DNA of 16,270 nt. Source: CAZBUB01 sp964494985 (GTDB lineage: Bacteria; Desulfobacterota; Desulfovibrionia; Desulfovibrionales; Desulfothermaceae). Every line of letters begins with the position of its first letter. The first letter of the stretch is position 1. Both the position numbers and the translations under genes were made by a program. The DNA lies in contig CAZBUB010000049.1 of assembly GCA_964494985.1 (NCBI GenBank), positions 1-16,270 on the forward strand, in the 5' to 3' direction. The notes under the pieces were generated by a model. The model did no database searches. It was given only the letters and a program-made list of their open reading frames with translations, and was not told where the DNA came from. Shown in pieces: positions 1 to 6,122 of this stretch.

Positions 1-11
1 TCGCAATAGAA

Positions 12-30
12 GGGCGAGCGCCGCTCGCCC
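12..30. repeat. Short palindromic repeat, copy 1
   Basis: A GGGCGAG stem pairs with CTCGCCC around a 5-nt loop, followed by CTACTA. A near-identical copy lies at 1742-1760 and a diverged, inverted copy at 93-112. The copies share flanking bases (AAGGGCGA on one side, CCCTA on the other), so they look like members of one dispersed intergenic family rather than chance hairpins. It could be a REP-like element or a modest terminator. No T-run follows, so the terminator reading is weak. Confidence 0.6.
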
Positions 31-92
31 CTACTAGCATTGCAGCAGCACATTGCTTTAACTCAGGCCTGTCGGTAAATTATAGTCTTGTA

Positions 93-117
93 GGGACGAC
101 CGGCGGTCGCCCTTTTT
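93..117 (+). repeat. Palindromic repeat copy 2 (inverted), terminator-like
   Basis: GGGACGACC and GGTCGCCC pair around a 3-nt loop with a single bulged A, and five T residues follow at 113-117. On the plus strand this has the shape of an intrinsic terminator for a gene entering from the left. Read on the minus strand it matches copies 1 and 3, but with GAC/GTC in place of GAG/CTC, a paired change that keeps the stem. It lies 45 nt beyond the stop codon of the minus-strand gene at 162-830. Confidence 0.55.
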
Positions 118-161
118 GGAGAAAGCTGTTGCTGGAGAGCCAGTTTTCCATACAAGTGCGC

Positions 162-830
162 CTACTTCTGGGTCTGGATCTCCCTGGCCAGGGCCCTGCC
201 TGCCTCAGTCTTAAAGTCCCTTTCCAGGTCCAGGTCCTTTGCGATGGCGAAATCTTTGGATTGCATGTCAGTCAGGAGCATCGCGTCCTGCAGCACGCGC
301 AGGTTGGCTGAATCTGCGTCCTTGCCGGAAAACAGCTCCTGCAGACCGTCCATCACCTCCTGGAGCAGCTCCTGGCTGGCGCCCTGATCCTTCAGGATCT
401 CCCGGGCCTTTTCCAGGCCCTGCTTGCTGACGATGGTCTCCAGGTAGGCGGCTGTCAGCACCACAGCAGGGTCAGCATTCTCCTGGAAAAGGATTTTCTT
501 GGCATATTCAGCCATCTTCGAGGTCCTGGCCACTGCCTGGAAATCCCGGCCCAGGCTCTTTTTGGCCTGGACAGCGATCTTGTCCTTAAGCAGCTCATTG
601 CGTTTGGCCTGGATGTCAGGGGAGAGCTCGCCCAGGCACTGCTCTGCGAACTTGCAATAGGCAGCACAGCCCAGATCCAGCTCCGGGTTTAGGAACTGTT
701 CTCCGCAGGATGGGCATTTGCGCCTGGATTCATCCTTGAAGAACTCCACCTGGGCTTGGCATTTGGGACATTTGACTTCGTATATGGCCTTTTGGTCCCA
801 GTATCTACTATCCTGTCCTGGACATTTCAT
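162..830 (-). CDS. Zinc-ribbon protein with degenerate HD-type domain
   Basis: This 222-aa soluble protein starts at an ATG preceded by AAGGAGG at 6-nt spacing. Residues 21-42 carry a CPKC...CPSC pair typical of a zinc ribbon. A second cysteine cluster follows at 55, 59 and 65 (GCAAYC...CLG), plus Cys3. The rest is helical and resembles the HD phosphohydrolase-like domain of a family I recall from Desulfovibrio that begins MKCPGQD. In those relatives an AAYLHDIG segment carries the metal-binding HD pair. Here the equivalent is AAYLETIV (residues 128-134), the upstream His is apparently Arg102, and no HH pair is visible near 170. Only Asp182 (LQDAMLL) seems kept. I infer a non-catalytic or repurposed HD fold, with function unknown. 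The family assignment is from memory and the motif loss is read directly. Confidence 0.75.
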   Translation of the reverse strand: MKCPGQDSRYWDQKAIYEVKCPKCQAQVEFFKDESRRKCPSCGEQFLNPELDLGCAAYCKFAEQCLGELSPDIQAKRNELLKDKIAVQAKKSLGRDFQAVARTSKMAEYAKKILFQENADPAVVLTAAYLETIVSKQGLEKAREILKDQGASQELLQEVMDGLQELFSGKDADSANLRVLQDAMLLTDMQSKDFAIAKDLDLERDFKTEAGRALAREIQTQK

Positions 831-918
831 GTCTGGCCTCCTTGTTTTAGAAACAGCTTATCAGGGACAGGGCTTAGGGCAGGCTGCAGGCAGCCAGACC
901 CTAAAGCGATCCTGTTTG

Positions 919-947
919 TTGACTACAAAGTAAGGAAAGATTGTCAT
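919..947 (+). promoter_or_regulatory. Possible sigma70 promoter for the YqaA gene
   Basis: TTGACT at 919-924 and TGTCAT at 942-947 are separated by 17 nt and point towards the gene starting at 1095. The -10 box is only a 4/6 match. The CRP/FNR-type palindrome lies immediately downstream (954-969), a position that would suit repression. This is a weak call made on spacing alone. Confidence 0.25.
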
Positions 948-953
948 CCAGGC

Positions 954-969
954 TTTGATCTGGATCAAA
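954..969. promoter_or_regulatory. CRP/FNR-family operator candidate
   Basis: TTTGATCTGGATCAAA is a perfect 16-nt palindrome containing TTGAT-N4-ATCAA, the textbook FNR half-site arrangement. Many CRP/FNR-family regulators in anaerobic deltaproteobacteria recognise related sites. It sits in the 264-nt gap between two divergent genes, about 125 nt from each start, so it could control either one. The regulator cannot be identified from sequence alone. Confidence 0.55.
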
Positions 970-1094
970 AGCCAGAAAGAAAATAAGGCTTGTGGAAAAC
1001 ATGTTAATGTATCCAGATTTTCCTGGACTGGGGCTGCAAGAAAAAATAGTATCAGCCCTTTAGAGAAGTCTTGAGAATGATTTAGGGGGAATCT

Positions 1095-1679
1095 TTGGGT
1101 CTTCTACAGAGGTGGACAGCCAAGCTTTTCGATCTGGCAGCCAAGAAAGGAGCGGAGAGGGTACTGATGCTGGTGGCCTTCAGCGAGGCCATCTTCTTCC
1201 CTATCCCCCAGGACATCCTGCTTTTGCCCATGGGTTTGGCCAACAGAGAAAGGGTGTTCAGACTGGCCTTGATCTGCCTGGTCTTTTCCATCCTGGGCGG
1301 AATCACCGGCTATTTCCTGGGCTATTATTTCATGGAGCTGATTGGAATGCCTGTCATGGAATTCTATGGCCTGTTGCAGGAATACCAGACCATCCAGGTC
1401 TGGTACGAGCGCTACGACGCCTGGGCCGTGGCCATAGCCGGGGTGAGCCCAATCCCCTACAAGGTCTGCACTTTAAGCGCTGGGGCCTTTGGAATCGATT
1501 TTATGGTCTTTGTCCTGGCTTCAATTGTGAGCCGCGGGGCCAGGTTCTTTGTCATCGCCGGGCTGATCTACTGGAAGGGGGAGCAGGCCAGGCTCTTCCT
1601 GGAGAAGCGTATGGATGTAATCTTTATGCTGTTCATTGTCCTGGTGGTCCTGGGCTTTGTGCTGCTCAAGCTGCTTTAG
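1095..1679 (+). CDS. YqaA/DedA-family (VTT domain) membrane protein
   Basis: The protein has 194 aa. The start is a TTG, chosen because it is preceded by AGGGGGA at 4-nt spacing and because the N-terminus it gives (short amphipathic stretch, then a membrane helix) fits YqaA-like proteins; the next ATG at 1165 would cut into the first helix. Membrane segments lie at roughly 22-48, 55-80, 110-165 (with an internal break) and 172-194. The motifs SEAIFFPIPQDILLLP and GVSPIPYKVCTLSAGAF are the paired re-entrant-type, proline-rich signatures of the DedA/VTT superfamily. Known DedA proteins sit in the inner membrane and several move polyprenyl phosphate or phospholipid between leaflets. The substrate of this YqaA-type branch is not known to me. 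It is transcribed alone, diverging from the HD-like gene. Confidence 0.88.
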   Translation: MGLLQRWTAKLFDLAAKKGAERVLMLVAFSEAIFFPIPQDILLLPMGLANRERVFRLALICLVFSILGGITGYFLGYYFMELIGMPVMEFYGLLQEYQTIQVWYERYDAWAVAIAGVSPIPYKVCTLSAGAFGIDFMVFVLASIVSRGARFFVIAGLIYWKGEQARLFLEKRMDVIFMLFIVLVVLGFVLLKLL

Positions 1680-1741
1680 ATGGTGCAAAGCAAGCTATGC
1701 CGCAGGGGAAAGCTGCCATATGCGTATCTGTCCTCAATAAA

Positions 1742-1760
1742 GGGCGAGCGCAACTCGCCC
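1742..1760. repeat. Short palindromic repeat, copy 3
   Basis: GGGCGAG and CTCGCCC pair around the loop CGCAA, with flanks CAATAAA on the left and CTATTA on the right that echo copy 1 at 12-30 (CAATAGA and CTACTA). It lies 62 nt past the YqaA stop codon, in the convergent gap before the tautomerase gene, and could help end transcription from either side. No T-run is present. Confidence 0.6.
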
Positions 1761-1802
1761 CTATTACTGGTGACTTGACATATCTCGCGTGTCGCACCTT
1801 TT

Positions 1803-1884
1803 TAACCCCTCCCAGGCGCTCACTTGCTTAAGCACCCTAGAGCAAGATAGATTTCTTTGCGAAGTGAGTGCCTGGGAGGGGTTA
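1803..1884. repeat. 23-bp inverted repeat with 36-nt loop
   Basis: The arms 1803-1825 and 1862-1884 pair over 23 positions with a single G-T wobble (1818/1869). The 36-nt loop between them shows little further structure. The arms begin TAACCCCTCCCAGG and end GGGAGGGGTTA. It sits in the gap between convergent genes. No target-site duplication is seen right at the ends. It could be a small non-autonomous element, a strong bidirectional transcription barrier or a structured RNA. Confidence 0.75.
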
Positions 1885-1940
1885 GGGGCGGGCCGTGATG
1901 CGGACCATTTCCTTACCCAGGGTGCCAAGTGTGTGCTGTG

Positions 1941-2138
1941 CTAACCCTGGCGCAGGGTGGTCACGCTCTGGCCGCCTATGCCCCAGTTGTCTGTTTCTAC
2001 CTCCTCGATGACCACCACAGTGGTGGCTGGATTCTTGCCCAGGGTGTCCTGGAGCAGCTTGGTCGCCCCGCGGATCAGTTCCTGCTTTTGCTCCGCGCTG
2101 CAGCCTTCCTTGGTGATTTTGATGTTCACGTAAGGCAT
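1941..2138 (-). CDS. 4-oxalocrotonate tautomerase-family small protein
   Basis: The protein has 65 aa and an ATG preceded by AGGAGG at 6-nt spacing, directly after the stop codon of the LysM gene 12 nt upstream, so the two are probably co-transcribed. Met-Pro at the N-terminus supplies the Pro1 general base of the tautomerase superfamily after Met removal, and NWGIGG near residue 53 matches the family's C-terminal signature. Family members form beta-alpha-beta oligomers. Aligning by eye with canonical 4-oxalocrotonate tautomerase, the catalytic Arg11 is replaced by Cys (EGCS) and Arg39 by Val (TTVVVI), while Trp stands where Phe50 would be. The substrate is therefore probably not 4-oxalocrotonate. 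There is no aromatic-catabolism gene nearby. Confidence 0.88.
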   Translation of the reverse strand: MPYVNIKITKEGCSAEQKQELIRGATKLLQDTLGKNPATTVVVIEEVETDNWGIGGQSVTTLRQG

Positions 2139-2150
2139 TAGAGCCCTCCT

Positions 2151-2831
2151 TTAATCTTTCCTGCCCACCTTGAGCTTTTGTCCGGGCTGGAGGGGCTCAT
2201 CCTGGCCCAGATCGTTGAGCTGCCTCAGCCTTTCTACACTGATCTCATAACGTCGGGAAATCCTGAACAGGTTCTCTCCAGACTCCACTTCGTGGTAAAC
2301 AAAATCGCCATCTTCTCCTGCATCGCCATCTTCTTTTGCATCGTCATCTTCTCTTGCATCGTCATCTTCCCCTGTTGGGGAAGCGTCACGATCAGTTGTC
2401 TGCCCTTGCTCTTCTGCGCTGGCGATTTGCTTCTGCAGGGTCTGCATCTGGTTTTCCAGCTTTTCCAGGCCTTGGTCCAGATCTTGCTGCTTATCCCCTA
2501 GGTTGGAGTCAGCGGACTGCATCAAAAGCAGCTCTTCCTCCTGAGCATTGAGACCTTCCTCCACTGCTGAGATCCGATCTTCAAACTGCTGCAGCTCTTT
2601 ATTGACCTCTTGCAGCTGTTCAGAGACCTGGTTTTGTTCGCCGTTTCCGGAAGTAAACAGCAGGGAAATAAAAAACAAAAGCAGGATCAGGCCCAGTCCG
2701 CCCAAGAAAAAGGGTTTTTTCCAGAATTCTCCTCCGGGGGTATACGTAATTTTTCTGCGTTTTTCCTGGTCTTCTTCCTGACTGGAGTGCTCAAATTCCT
2801 TCATCTGTTCCAGCCAGCTCTTCCTTTCCAT
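2151..2831 (-). CDS. Membrane-anchored coiled-coil protein with C-terminal LysM
   Basis: The protein has 226 aa. I chose the ATG at 2831 because TAAGGAG lies 9-11 nt upstream; the longer TTG-started frame to 2864 would translate through that ribosome-binding site. Layout: cytoplasmic charged tail 1-38, one transmembrane helix 41-60, a Glu/Gln-rich coiled coil about 65-143, an acidic repeat 154-176 (EDDDAR-type hexapeptides), and a LysM domain 178-222 (HEVESGENLFRISRRYEI ... LQPGQKLKV). LysM domains bind peptidoglycan or related glycans. The likely arrangement is type II, with the LysM in the periplasm held away from the inner membrane by the coiled coil. It is followed at 12 nt by the tautomerase gene. 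The exact role is unknown. Confidence 0.85.
   Translation of the reverse strand: MERKSWLEQMKEFEHSSQEEDQEKRRKITYTPGGEFWKKPFFLGGLGLILLLFFISLLFTSGNGEQNQVSEQLQEVNKELQQFEDRISAVEEGLNAQEEELLLMQSADSNLGDKQQDLDQGLEKLENQMQTLQKQIASAEEQGQTTDRDASPTGEDDDAREDDDAKEDGDAGEDGDFVYHEVESGENLFRISRRYEISVERLRQLNDLGQDEPLQPGQKLKVGRKD
2305..2376 (-). repeat. Four tandem 18-bp repeats within the LysM gene
   Basis: Four consecutive 18-bp units (2305-2322, 2323-2340, 2341-2358, 2359-2376) of the pattern TCGYCATCTTC...TGCA encode acidic hexapeptides in the linker between coiled coil and LysM domain. Because the unit is a multiple of three, copy-number change would lengthen or shorten the linker without a frameshift. Confidence 0.85.
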
Positions 2832-2928
2832 ATTGTTTCTCTCCTTACTATGTTTTAAGGGCAAAGGATGCTAAGACTTTTGCAATTATTCCCAAAATCC
2901 TGCCGCCCCTTTGCGTCCCAGTTTTGGG

Positions 2929-3258
2929 TTAAAGCTCCATTTGCTCCAGCAGCCAGGCCTGGAGCTTTAGGGTCAGGGCAAAGGTACCCTTGGCGTATGC
3001 GTAGTCCGGATAGAATTCCCGTGGCAGCTCCAGCTCGTGCAGGGTCTGGGAGCCGTCTTTAGTCATCTTCTGCAGACGGATCAGGTAGGGTTCTTGCCAG
3101 GTGTCTACGCTGAAATAATAGGAAACCTTTTGGGCATCTCCGTAGTGTCCTCCATAACCGGTGTTGCCCCATTCCAGGTGCCTGGCTACTGCGTCCGCAG
3201 GCTCTAGATCCCATTCTATGGGCAGGTCTTTGAAATCCCTGAGGCTGTTCAAGATCAA
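2929..3258 (-). CDS. Conserved hypothetical protein (about 109 aa)
   Basis: This is a small soluble protein with no signal peptide or membrane helix. The N-terminal segment MILNSLRDFKDLPIEWD and the stretch ADAVARHLEWGN recall a short Desulfovibrio protein of unknown function that I remember only loosely. Internal features are aromatic-rich (VSYYFSVDTWQEPYLIRL), suggesting a compact alpha/beta fold. The start is uncertain: TTG at 3258 has GGAG only 3 nt away, whereas a second in-frame TTG at 3252 has the same GGAG at 9 nt and would drop two residues. It is the first gene of a probable three-gene minus-strand set (97 nt, then 12 nt gaps) with the LysM and tautomerase genes. I do not assign a function. 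Confidence 0.7.
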   Translation of the reverse strand: MILNSLRDFKDLPIEWDLEPADAVARHLEWGNTGYGGHYGDAQKVSYYFSVDTWQEPYLIRLQKMTKDGSQTLHELELPREFYPDYAYAKGTFALTLKLQAWLLEQMEL

Positions 3259-3583
3259 GATCTCCAGGTGGTTTTAAGTTGATGTAAAGAGCAAAGAGAT
3301 ACCTATCATGCCTTAAATGGGCAAAGCAAAACATGGAAAAGCGAGGAGCTATCGGTTATGAGTGCGCTGTCTGGCTCTGGCCCTAGCTATCTGGGAGCTG
3401 GGAACTGATAACTCATAATTGATAACCCAGATGTTTGGCAATTTGTTAAGCCAAAGGTACTGCTGGCAACTCCTGTTCACAAATTTACAATCAAGGTCCC
3501 CTGAAGGCCTGACATCTTTCTCTCCAAATCTGATAATCATTTTCCATACAAAGTCTATCAAAATTCCTGACAGGAATCCAGAA
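3259..3583. other. 325-nt intergenic region, AT-richer, no gene seen
   Basis: The gap lies between the end of the mla-type operon and the hypothetical gene. The only open frames (for example 3349-3561 on the minus strand) have no ribosome-binding site and give an unconvincing protein. It contains one imperfect inverted repeat (3350-3424) and otherwise no promoter, tRNA or conserved element that I can support. Confidence 0.6.
3350..3424. repeat. Inverted repeat, 14-bp stem
   Basis: 3350-3363 (TATCGGTTATGAGT) pairs with 3411-3424 (ACTCATAATTGATA) over 14 positions including two adjacent G-T wobbles, with a 47-nt loop. The words TCGGTTA and CTGATAAC also occur in the same order at 8302-8348. 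It may be a dispersed intergenic element or help end the mla transcript. Confidence 0.5.
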
Positions 3584-4228
3584 CTAGTCAGCAGAAATGG
3601 TAGCTGTTGGTGGTTTGAGCCATCTTTGCAGGTAAATTTCTAGCTCCTGCAGGATAAGCTCCAGATCTTTGCTCCAGGCCTGGATTGCCTCTGAAGTGCT
3701 GAGCTCTTGCAGCTTTGACTCTTGCCTCATGCCCTTTTGACCCAGGATCTGTAAGCCCTGGTCTCGCCGACCCAATAAGAGAAACTCCATTTCCAGTATT
3801 GTCTTGGGCTGTTTTTGGCTCAGATCCATATACAGGGCCTCTATTCTGCCCTGGAGCTGATAGTCTGCCTGTACCGACCCTGGTGCCTGGGGCAGGACAT
3901 GGGTAAAAAGCCCGCTTCTAGCCAGCCAATTGCGAGTCAGCTCCGTGAGCATGGACTGGGCAGGTATAAGGAATCGGCGCTGATAATCCTGGACAAACTC
4001 GTGTTGCTCAGTACGCAGTACCAGCTGCTGCCCCTGGAAGGCCTGGGATATGGAAAAGGGCTCAACCCGCAGGGTACTGTCTTGACTTTCCCTGTGGGTT
4101 TGTTGATGTCTCTGGGCCTGGAGCAGGTAGAAATGCTTTTGTGGTCCGGATTGTAAAATCCAGCCGCAGCCAGTGAGCAGGCATGGCACAAGCAGTATCA
4201 GCCACCATTTGGGCAGTTTTCTAGTCAT
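3584..4228 (-). CDS. ABC-type transport auxiliary lipoprotein (PqiC-like)
   Basis: The protein has 214 aa starting at the ATG at 4228. The lipoprotein signal peptide is clear: MTRK, a hydrophobic core, and the lipobox LLTGC with Cys21 as the lipidation site. An in-frame upstream start (4294) would bury the signal peptide and overlap mlaD deeply. The start overlaps the mlaD stop by 8 nt (ATGACTAG), which argues for translational coupling, and AAGGA lies 9 nt upstream. After the signal come a Tyr-Leu-Leu strand (HFYLLQ) and the pattern expected of the PqiC/auxiliary-lipoprotein family that accompanies MCE transporters. Known relatives contact the outer membrane or the MCE protein. This is the last gene of the operon and the family call rests mainly on context. 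Confidence 0.75.
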   Translation of the reverse strand: MTRKLPKWWLILLVPCLLTGCGWILQSGPQKHFYLLQAQRHQQTHRESQDSTLRVEPFSISQAFQGQQLVLRTEQHEFVQDYQRRFLIPAQSMLTELTRNWLARSGLFTHVLPQAPGSVQADYQLQGRIEALYMDLSQKQPKTILEMEFLLLGRRDQGLQILGQKGMRQESKLQELSTSEAIQAWSKDLELILQELEIYLQRWLKPPTATISAD

Positions 4229-5330
4229 GCAGATATTTCCTTTGCTCTTTTTCAGGGGTGAGGAAGATGGAACCAGGATATTGCTTGAGCTCAAAGCTGA
4301 GCTCCCGCAGATTGCGCAGGATTTCAGAAAGATCCCTGAGGGCTGGGCCCAGATCCTCTCCGTGCACGGCTAAAAGGCGTTCCAGCTCTGCGAAGCTGTC
4401 TTGGATCTGGGCCATACTCTGACTGAGGTCTGTTTGCAGGCCAGGCAGCCCTCGGGATGACTGCTCCAGGTTCAGCAGTAAGGACTGAAGAGAGCTTAGT
4501 CCTCCTTCTGGCCCTGCCAGTGAAGAGTCGAATTTGGACAGGACCAGCTGCAGATCCTGGGCTGCTACCGAGATCCTGGCTATCATTTCCTGCAGGTTGG
4601 CCTCCTCCTTGCTTTGACTTGGGCTGCCCAAAAGGCTGCTAATTTCCTGATTGGTCTGCCTGGTTTCTTCCAGCAGGGCCTGCATTTGACTGCCCAGCTC
4701 CTGGCTGGGAAACTGGACAATCTTGTCCTGCAGGGAGTGCATAAGCAAACTCAGACTTTGGAAGGTCCCCACCCAGTCCACCTGTTCAAGGTTGTTCAGG
4801 GTTTGGCTGATGGACTCGAATGTCTCCTCCAGTCTGGCCCTGGTCCCCGGGGCTGAAGGGATAAAGATATGTTCCGGCTCCCATTGCAGCTCAGGCATTG
4901 GATGTCGCTCAGAGGACTGATAATCCAGCTCCAGATAGGCACTGCCGGTGAGGCCCTGGGGCTGAATCTTGATGCGCAGGCCGTTTTGAACTTCCTGGCG
5001 CATGAAGCTGGTGAATTCTTGCCTGGTTTGCACAGGAAAGTGCTCGAGCAAAACCTCCATCTCCAGAAGCACCAGACGCTGTTCCCGGGCGTATTCAGGA
5101 TATTTCTGGTTCACAAATCCGATGTTTTCAATATTTCCGATCTGCACTCCGCGCATTTTAACGGCAGACCCCACATCCAGTCCCTGGACCGAGCCGTCCA
5201 GATAGGTTTCCATTCTGGCCTTGTCCTGCCAGAAACCACCAGGGCCGAAGACTACCAAGAAGATCACCAAAAGCAGCAGGGCGCTCAGCAGGAAAAGTCC
5301 CAGTCGGAAGTTGCTGAGTTTGTTCGGCAT
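4221..5330 (-). CDS. mlaD: MlaD-like MCE-domain periplasmic lipid-transport protein
   Basis: The protein has 369 aa from the ATG at 5330, which has AAGGA at 5 nt; the longer frame to 5402 would run back into mlaF. One N-terminal membrane anchor (about 8-30) is followed by an MCE domain at roughly 40-135, where LDGSVQGLDVGSAVKMRGVQIG and the later GLTGSAYLELDY are characteristic. A long alpha-helical tail (about 160-355) predicts a coiled coil. The end (YPGSIFLTPEKE) resembles the short C-terminal motif common in MCE proteins. MCE proteins form hexameric rings on the ABC transporter and carry phospholipid between the membranes. It is twice the size of E. coli MlaD, so the helical tail may extend the channel towards the outer membrane. 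It lies 26 nt after mlaF and overlaps the lipoprotein gene. Confidence 0.9.
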   Translation of the reverse strand: MPNKLSNFRLGLFLLSALLLLVIFLVVFGPGGFWQDKARMETYLDGSVQGLDVGSAVKMRGVQIGNIENIGFVNQKYPEYAREQRLVLLEMEVLLEHFPVQTRQEFTSFMRQEVQNGLRIKIQPQGLTGSAYLELDYQSSERHPMPELQWEPEHIFIPSAPGTRARLEETFESISQTLNNLEQVDWVGTFQSLSLLMHSLQDKIVQFPSQELGSQMQALLEETRQTNQEISSLLGSPSQSKEEANLQEMIARISVAAQDLQLVLSKFDSSLAGPEGGLSSLQSLLLNLEQSSRGLPGLQTDLSQSMAQIQDSFAELERLLAVHGEDLGPALRDLSEILRNLRELSFELKQYPGSIFLTPEKEQRKYLHD

Positions 5331-5356
5331 GTCAATCCTTAGCCTTGGGAGTTTTT

Positions 5357-6112
5357 TTAGGCACTTGGAGCAGGGTCCCGGTGCAAAAAGCGTCTTACCC
5401 ATTCAGTGGGCGGATGGTCTAAAATCTCCTTGGGCAGGCCCTGGGCTACGATACCCTTTTGCTTGCCGTCCAGGATGACCATCTTTTGGGCCACATTAAA
5501 AATGCTTTGCAGCTCATGGCTGACAATAACAAAGGTAATGCCCAGGAAGCTGGACAGATTGCGGATAAGTTCATCTAGTTCAGCTGAAGTCAAGGGATCC
5601 AACCCAGCTGAAGGTTCGTCCAAAAATAAAATCAATGGATCCAGGGCCATGGCCCTGGCAATGGCGGCCCGCTTCTGCATGCCTCCGCTTAGCTCTGCGG
5701 GCATCAGATGGCCGTAGCCGCTAAGTCCTACCAAGTGAAGCTTCATGTACACCACACGCTCAATCGCCTTCTGGGGGAGCATGGTGAGCTCCTGCAAGGG
5801 CAGGGCAATGTTTTGCTCCAGGCTCATGGAGCCGAATAAGGCCCCGGTTTGGAAGCTTACCCCGATTTTCTGCAGAAGCTGGAAGCGTTCTTTTGTTTGG
5901 GCCTGATGCAAGTCTTGGCCCTGGATAAGCACCTGGCCTGACCAAGGGGTGTAGAGCCCGATCAAATGCTTGAGCAGTACACTCTTTCCACATCCTGAAG
6001 GTCCCAGGATGACGAATATCTCCCCAGCTTGGACCTGGAAATTGATGTCCTGCAGCAGGGCCTGGCCGGCAAAGCCCAGGCTCAGGTCCCTGACTTGGAT
6101 GATAACGTTCAT
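5357..6112 (-). CDS. mlaF: MlaF-like ABC transporter ATPase
   Basis: The protein has 251 aa from the ATG at 6112, 10 nt after the mlaE stop; the longer frame to 6163 would overlap mlaE by 41 nt. The ribosome-binding site is weak (GGGTG). ABC ATPase motifs occur in order: Walker A GPSGCGKS (37-44), Q-loop in VSFQTGALF, signature LSGGMQKRAAIARA, Walker B LILFLDEPSAGLDP and switch His in VSHE. The FQTGALF variant and SGGMQKR signature are typical of the MlaF subgroup. The role is to power the MlaE/MlaD lipid transporter from the cytoplasmic side. All catalytic residues appear intact. Confidence 0.95.
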   Translation of the reverse strand: MNVIIQVRDLSLGFAGQALLQDINFQVQAGEIFVILGPSGCGKSVLLKHLIGLYTPWSGQVLIQGQDLHQAQTKERFQLLQKIGVSFQTGALFGSMSLEQNIALPLQELTMLPQKAIERVVYMKLHLVGLSGYGHLMPAELSGGMQKRAAIARAMALDPLILFLDEPSAGLDPLTSAELDELIRNLSSFLGITFVIVSHELQSIFNVAQKMVILDGKQKGIVAQGLPKEILDHPPTEWVRRFLHRDPAPSA

Positions 6113-6122
6113 TGCAAACACC

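Noticed and set aside
1112..1831. 239-aa open frame on the plus strand
   Set aside because: It overlaps the YqaA gene in another frame, gives a Pro/Gly/His/Arg-rich sequence with no domain, and has no own ribosome-binding site.
1803..1884. Long inverted repeat considered as an intrinsic terminator
   Set aside because: Neither strand has a T-run directly after the stem, and the stem and loop are both too long for a typical terminator.
2305..2376. Regular 18-bp repeats considered as a CRISPR-like array
   Set aside because: The units are contiguous with no spacers and lie in frame inside a coding sequence.
3349..3561. 70-aa minus-strand frame in the 325-nt gap
   Set aside because: No Shine-Dalgarno, no recognisable domain, and its coding region overlaps an inverted repeat.
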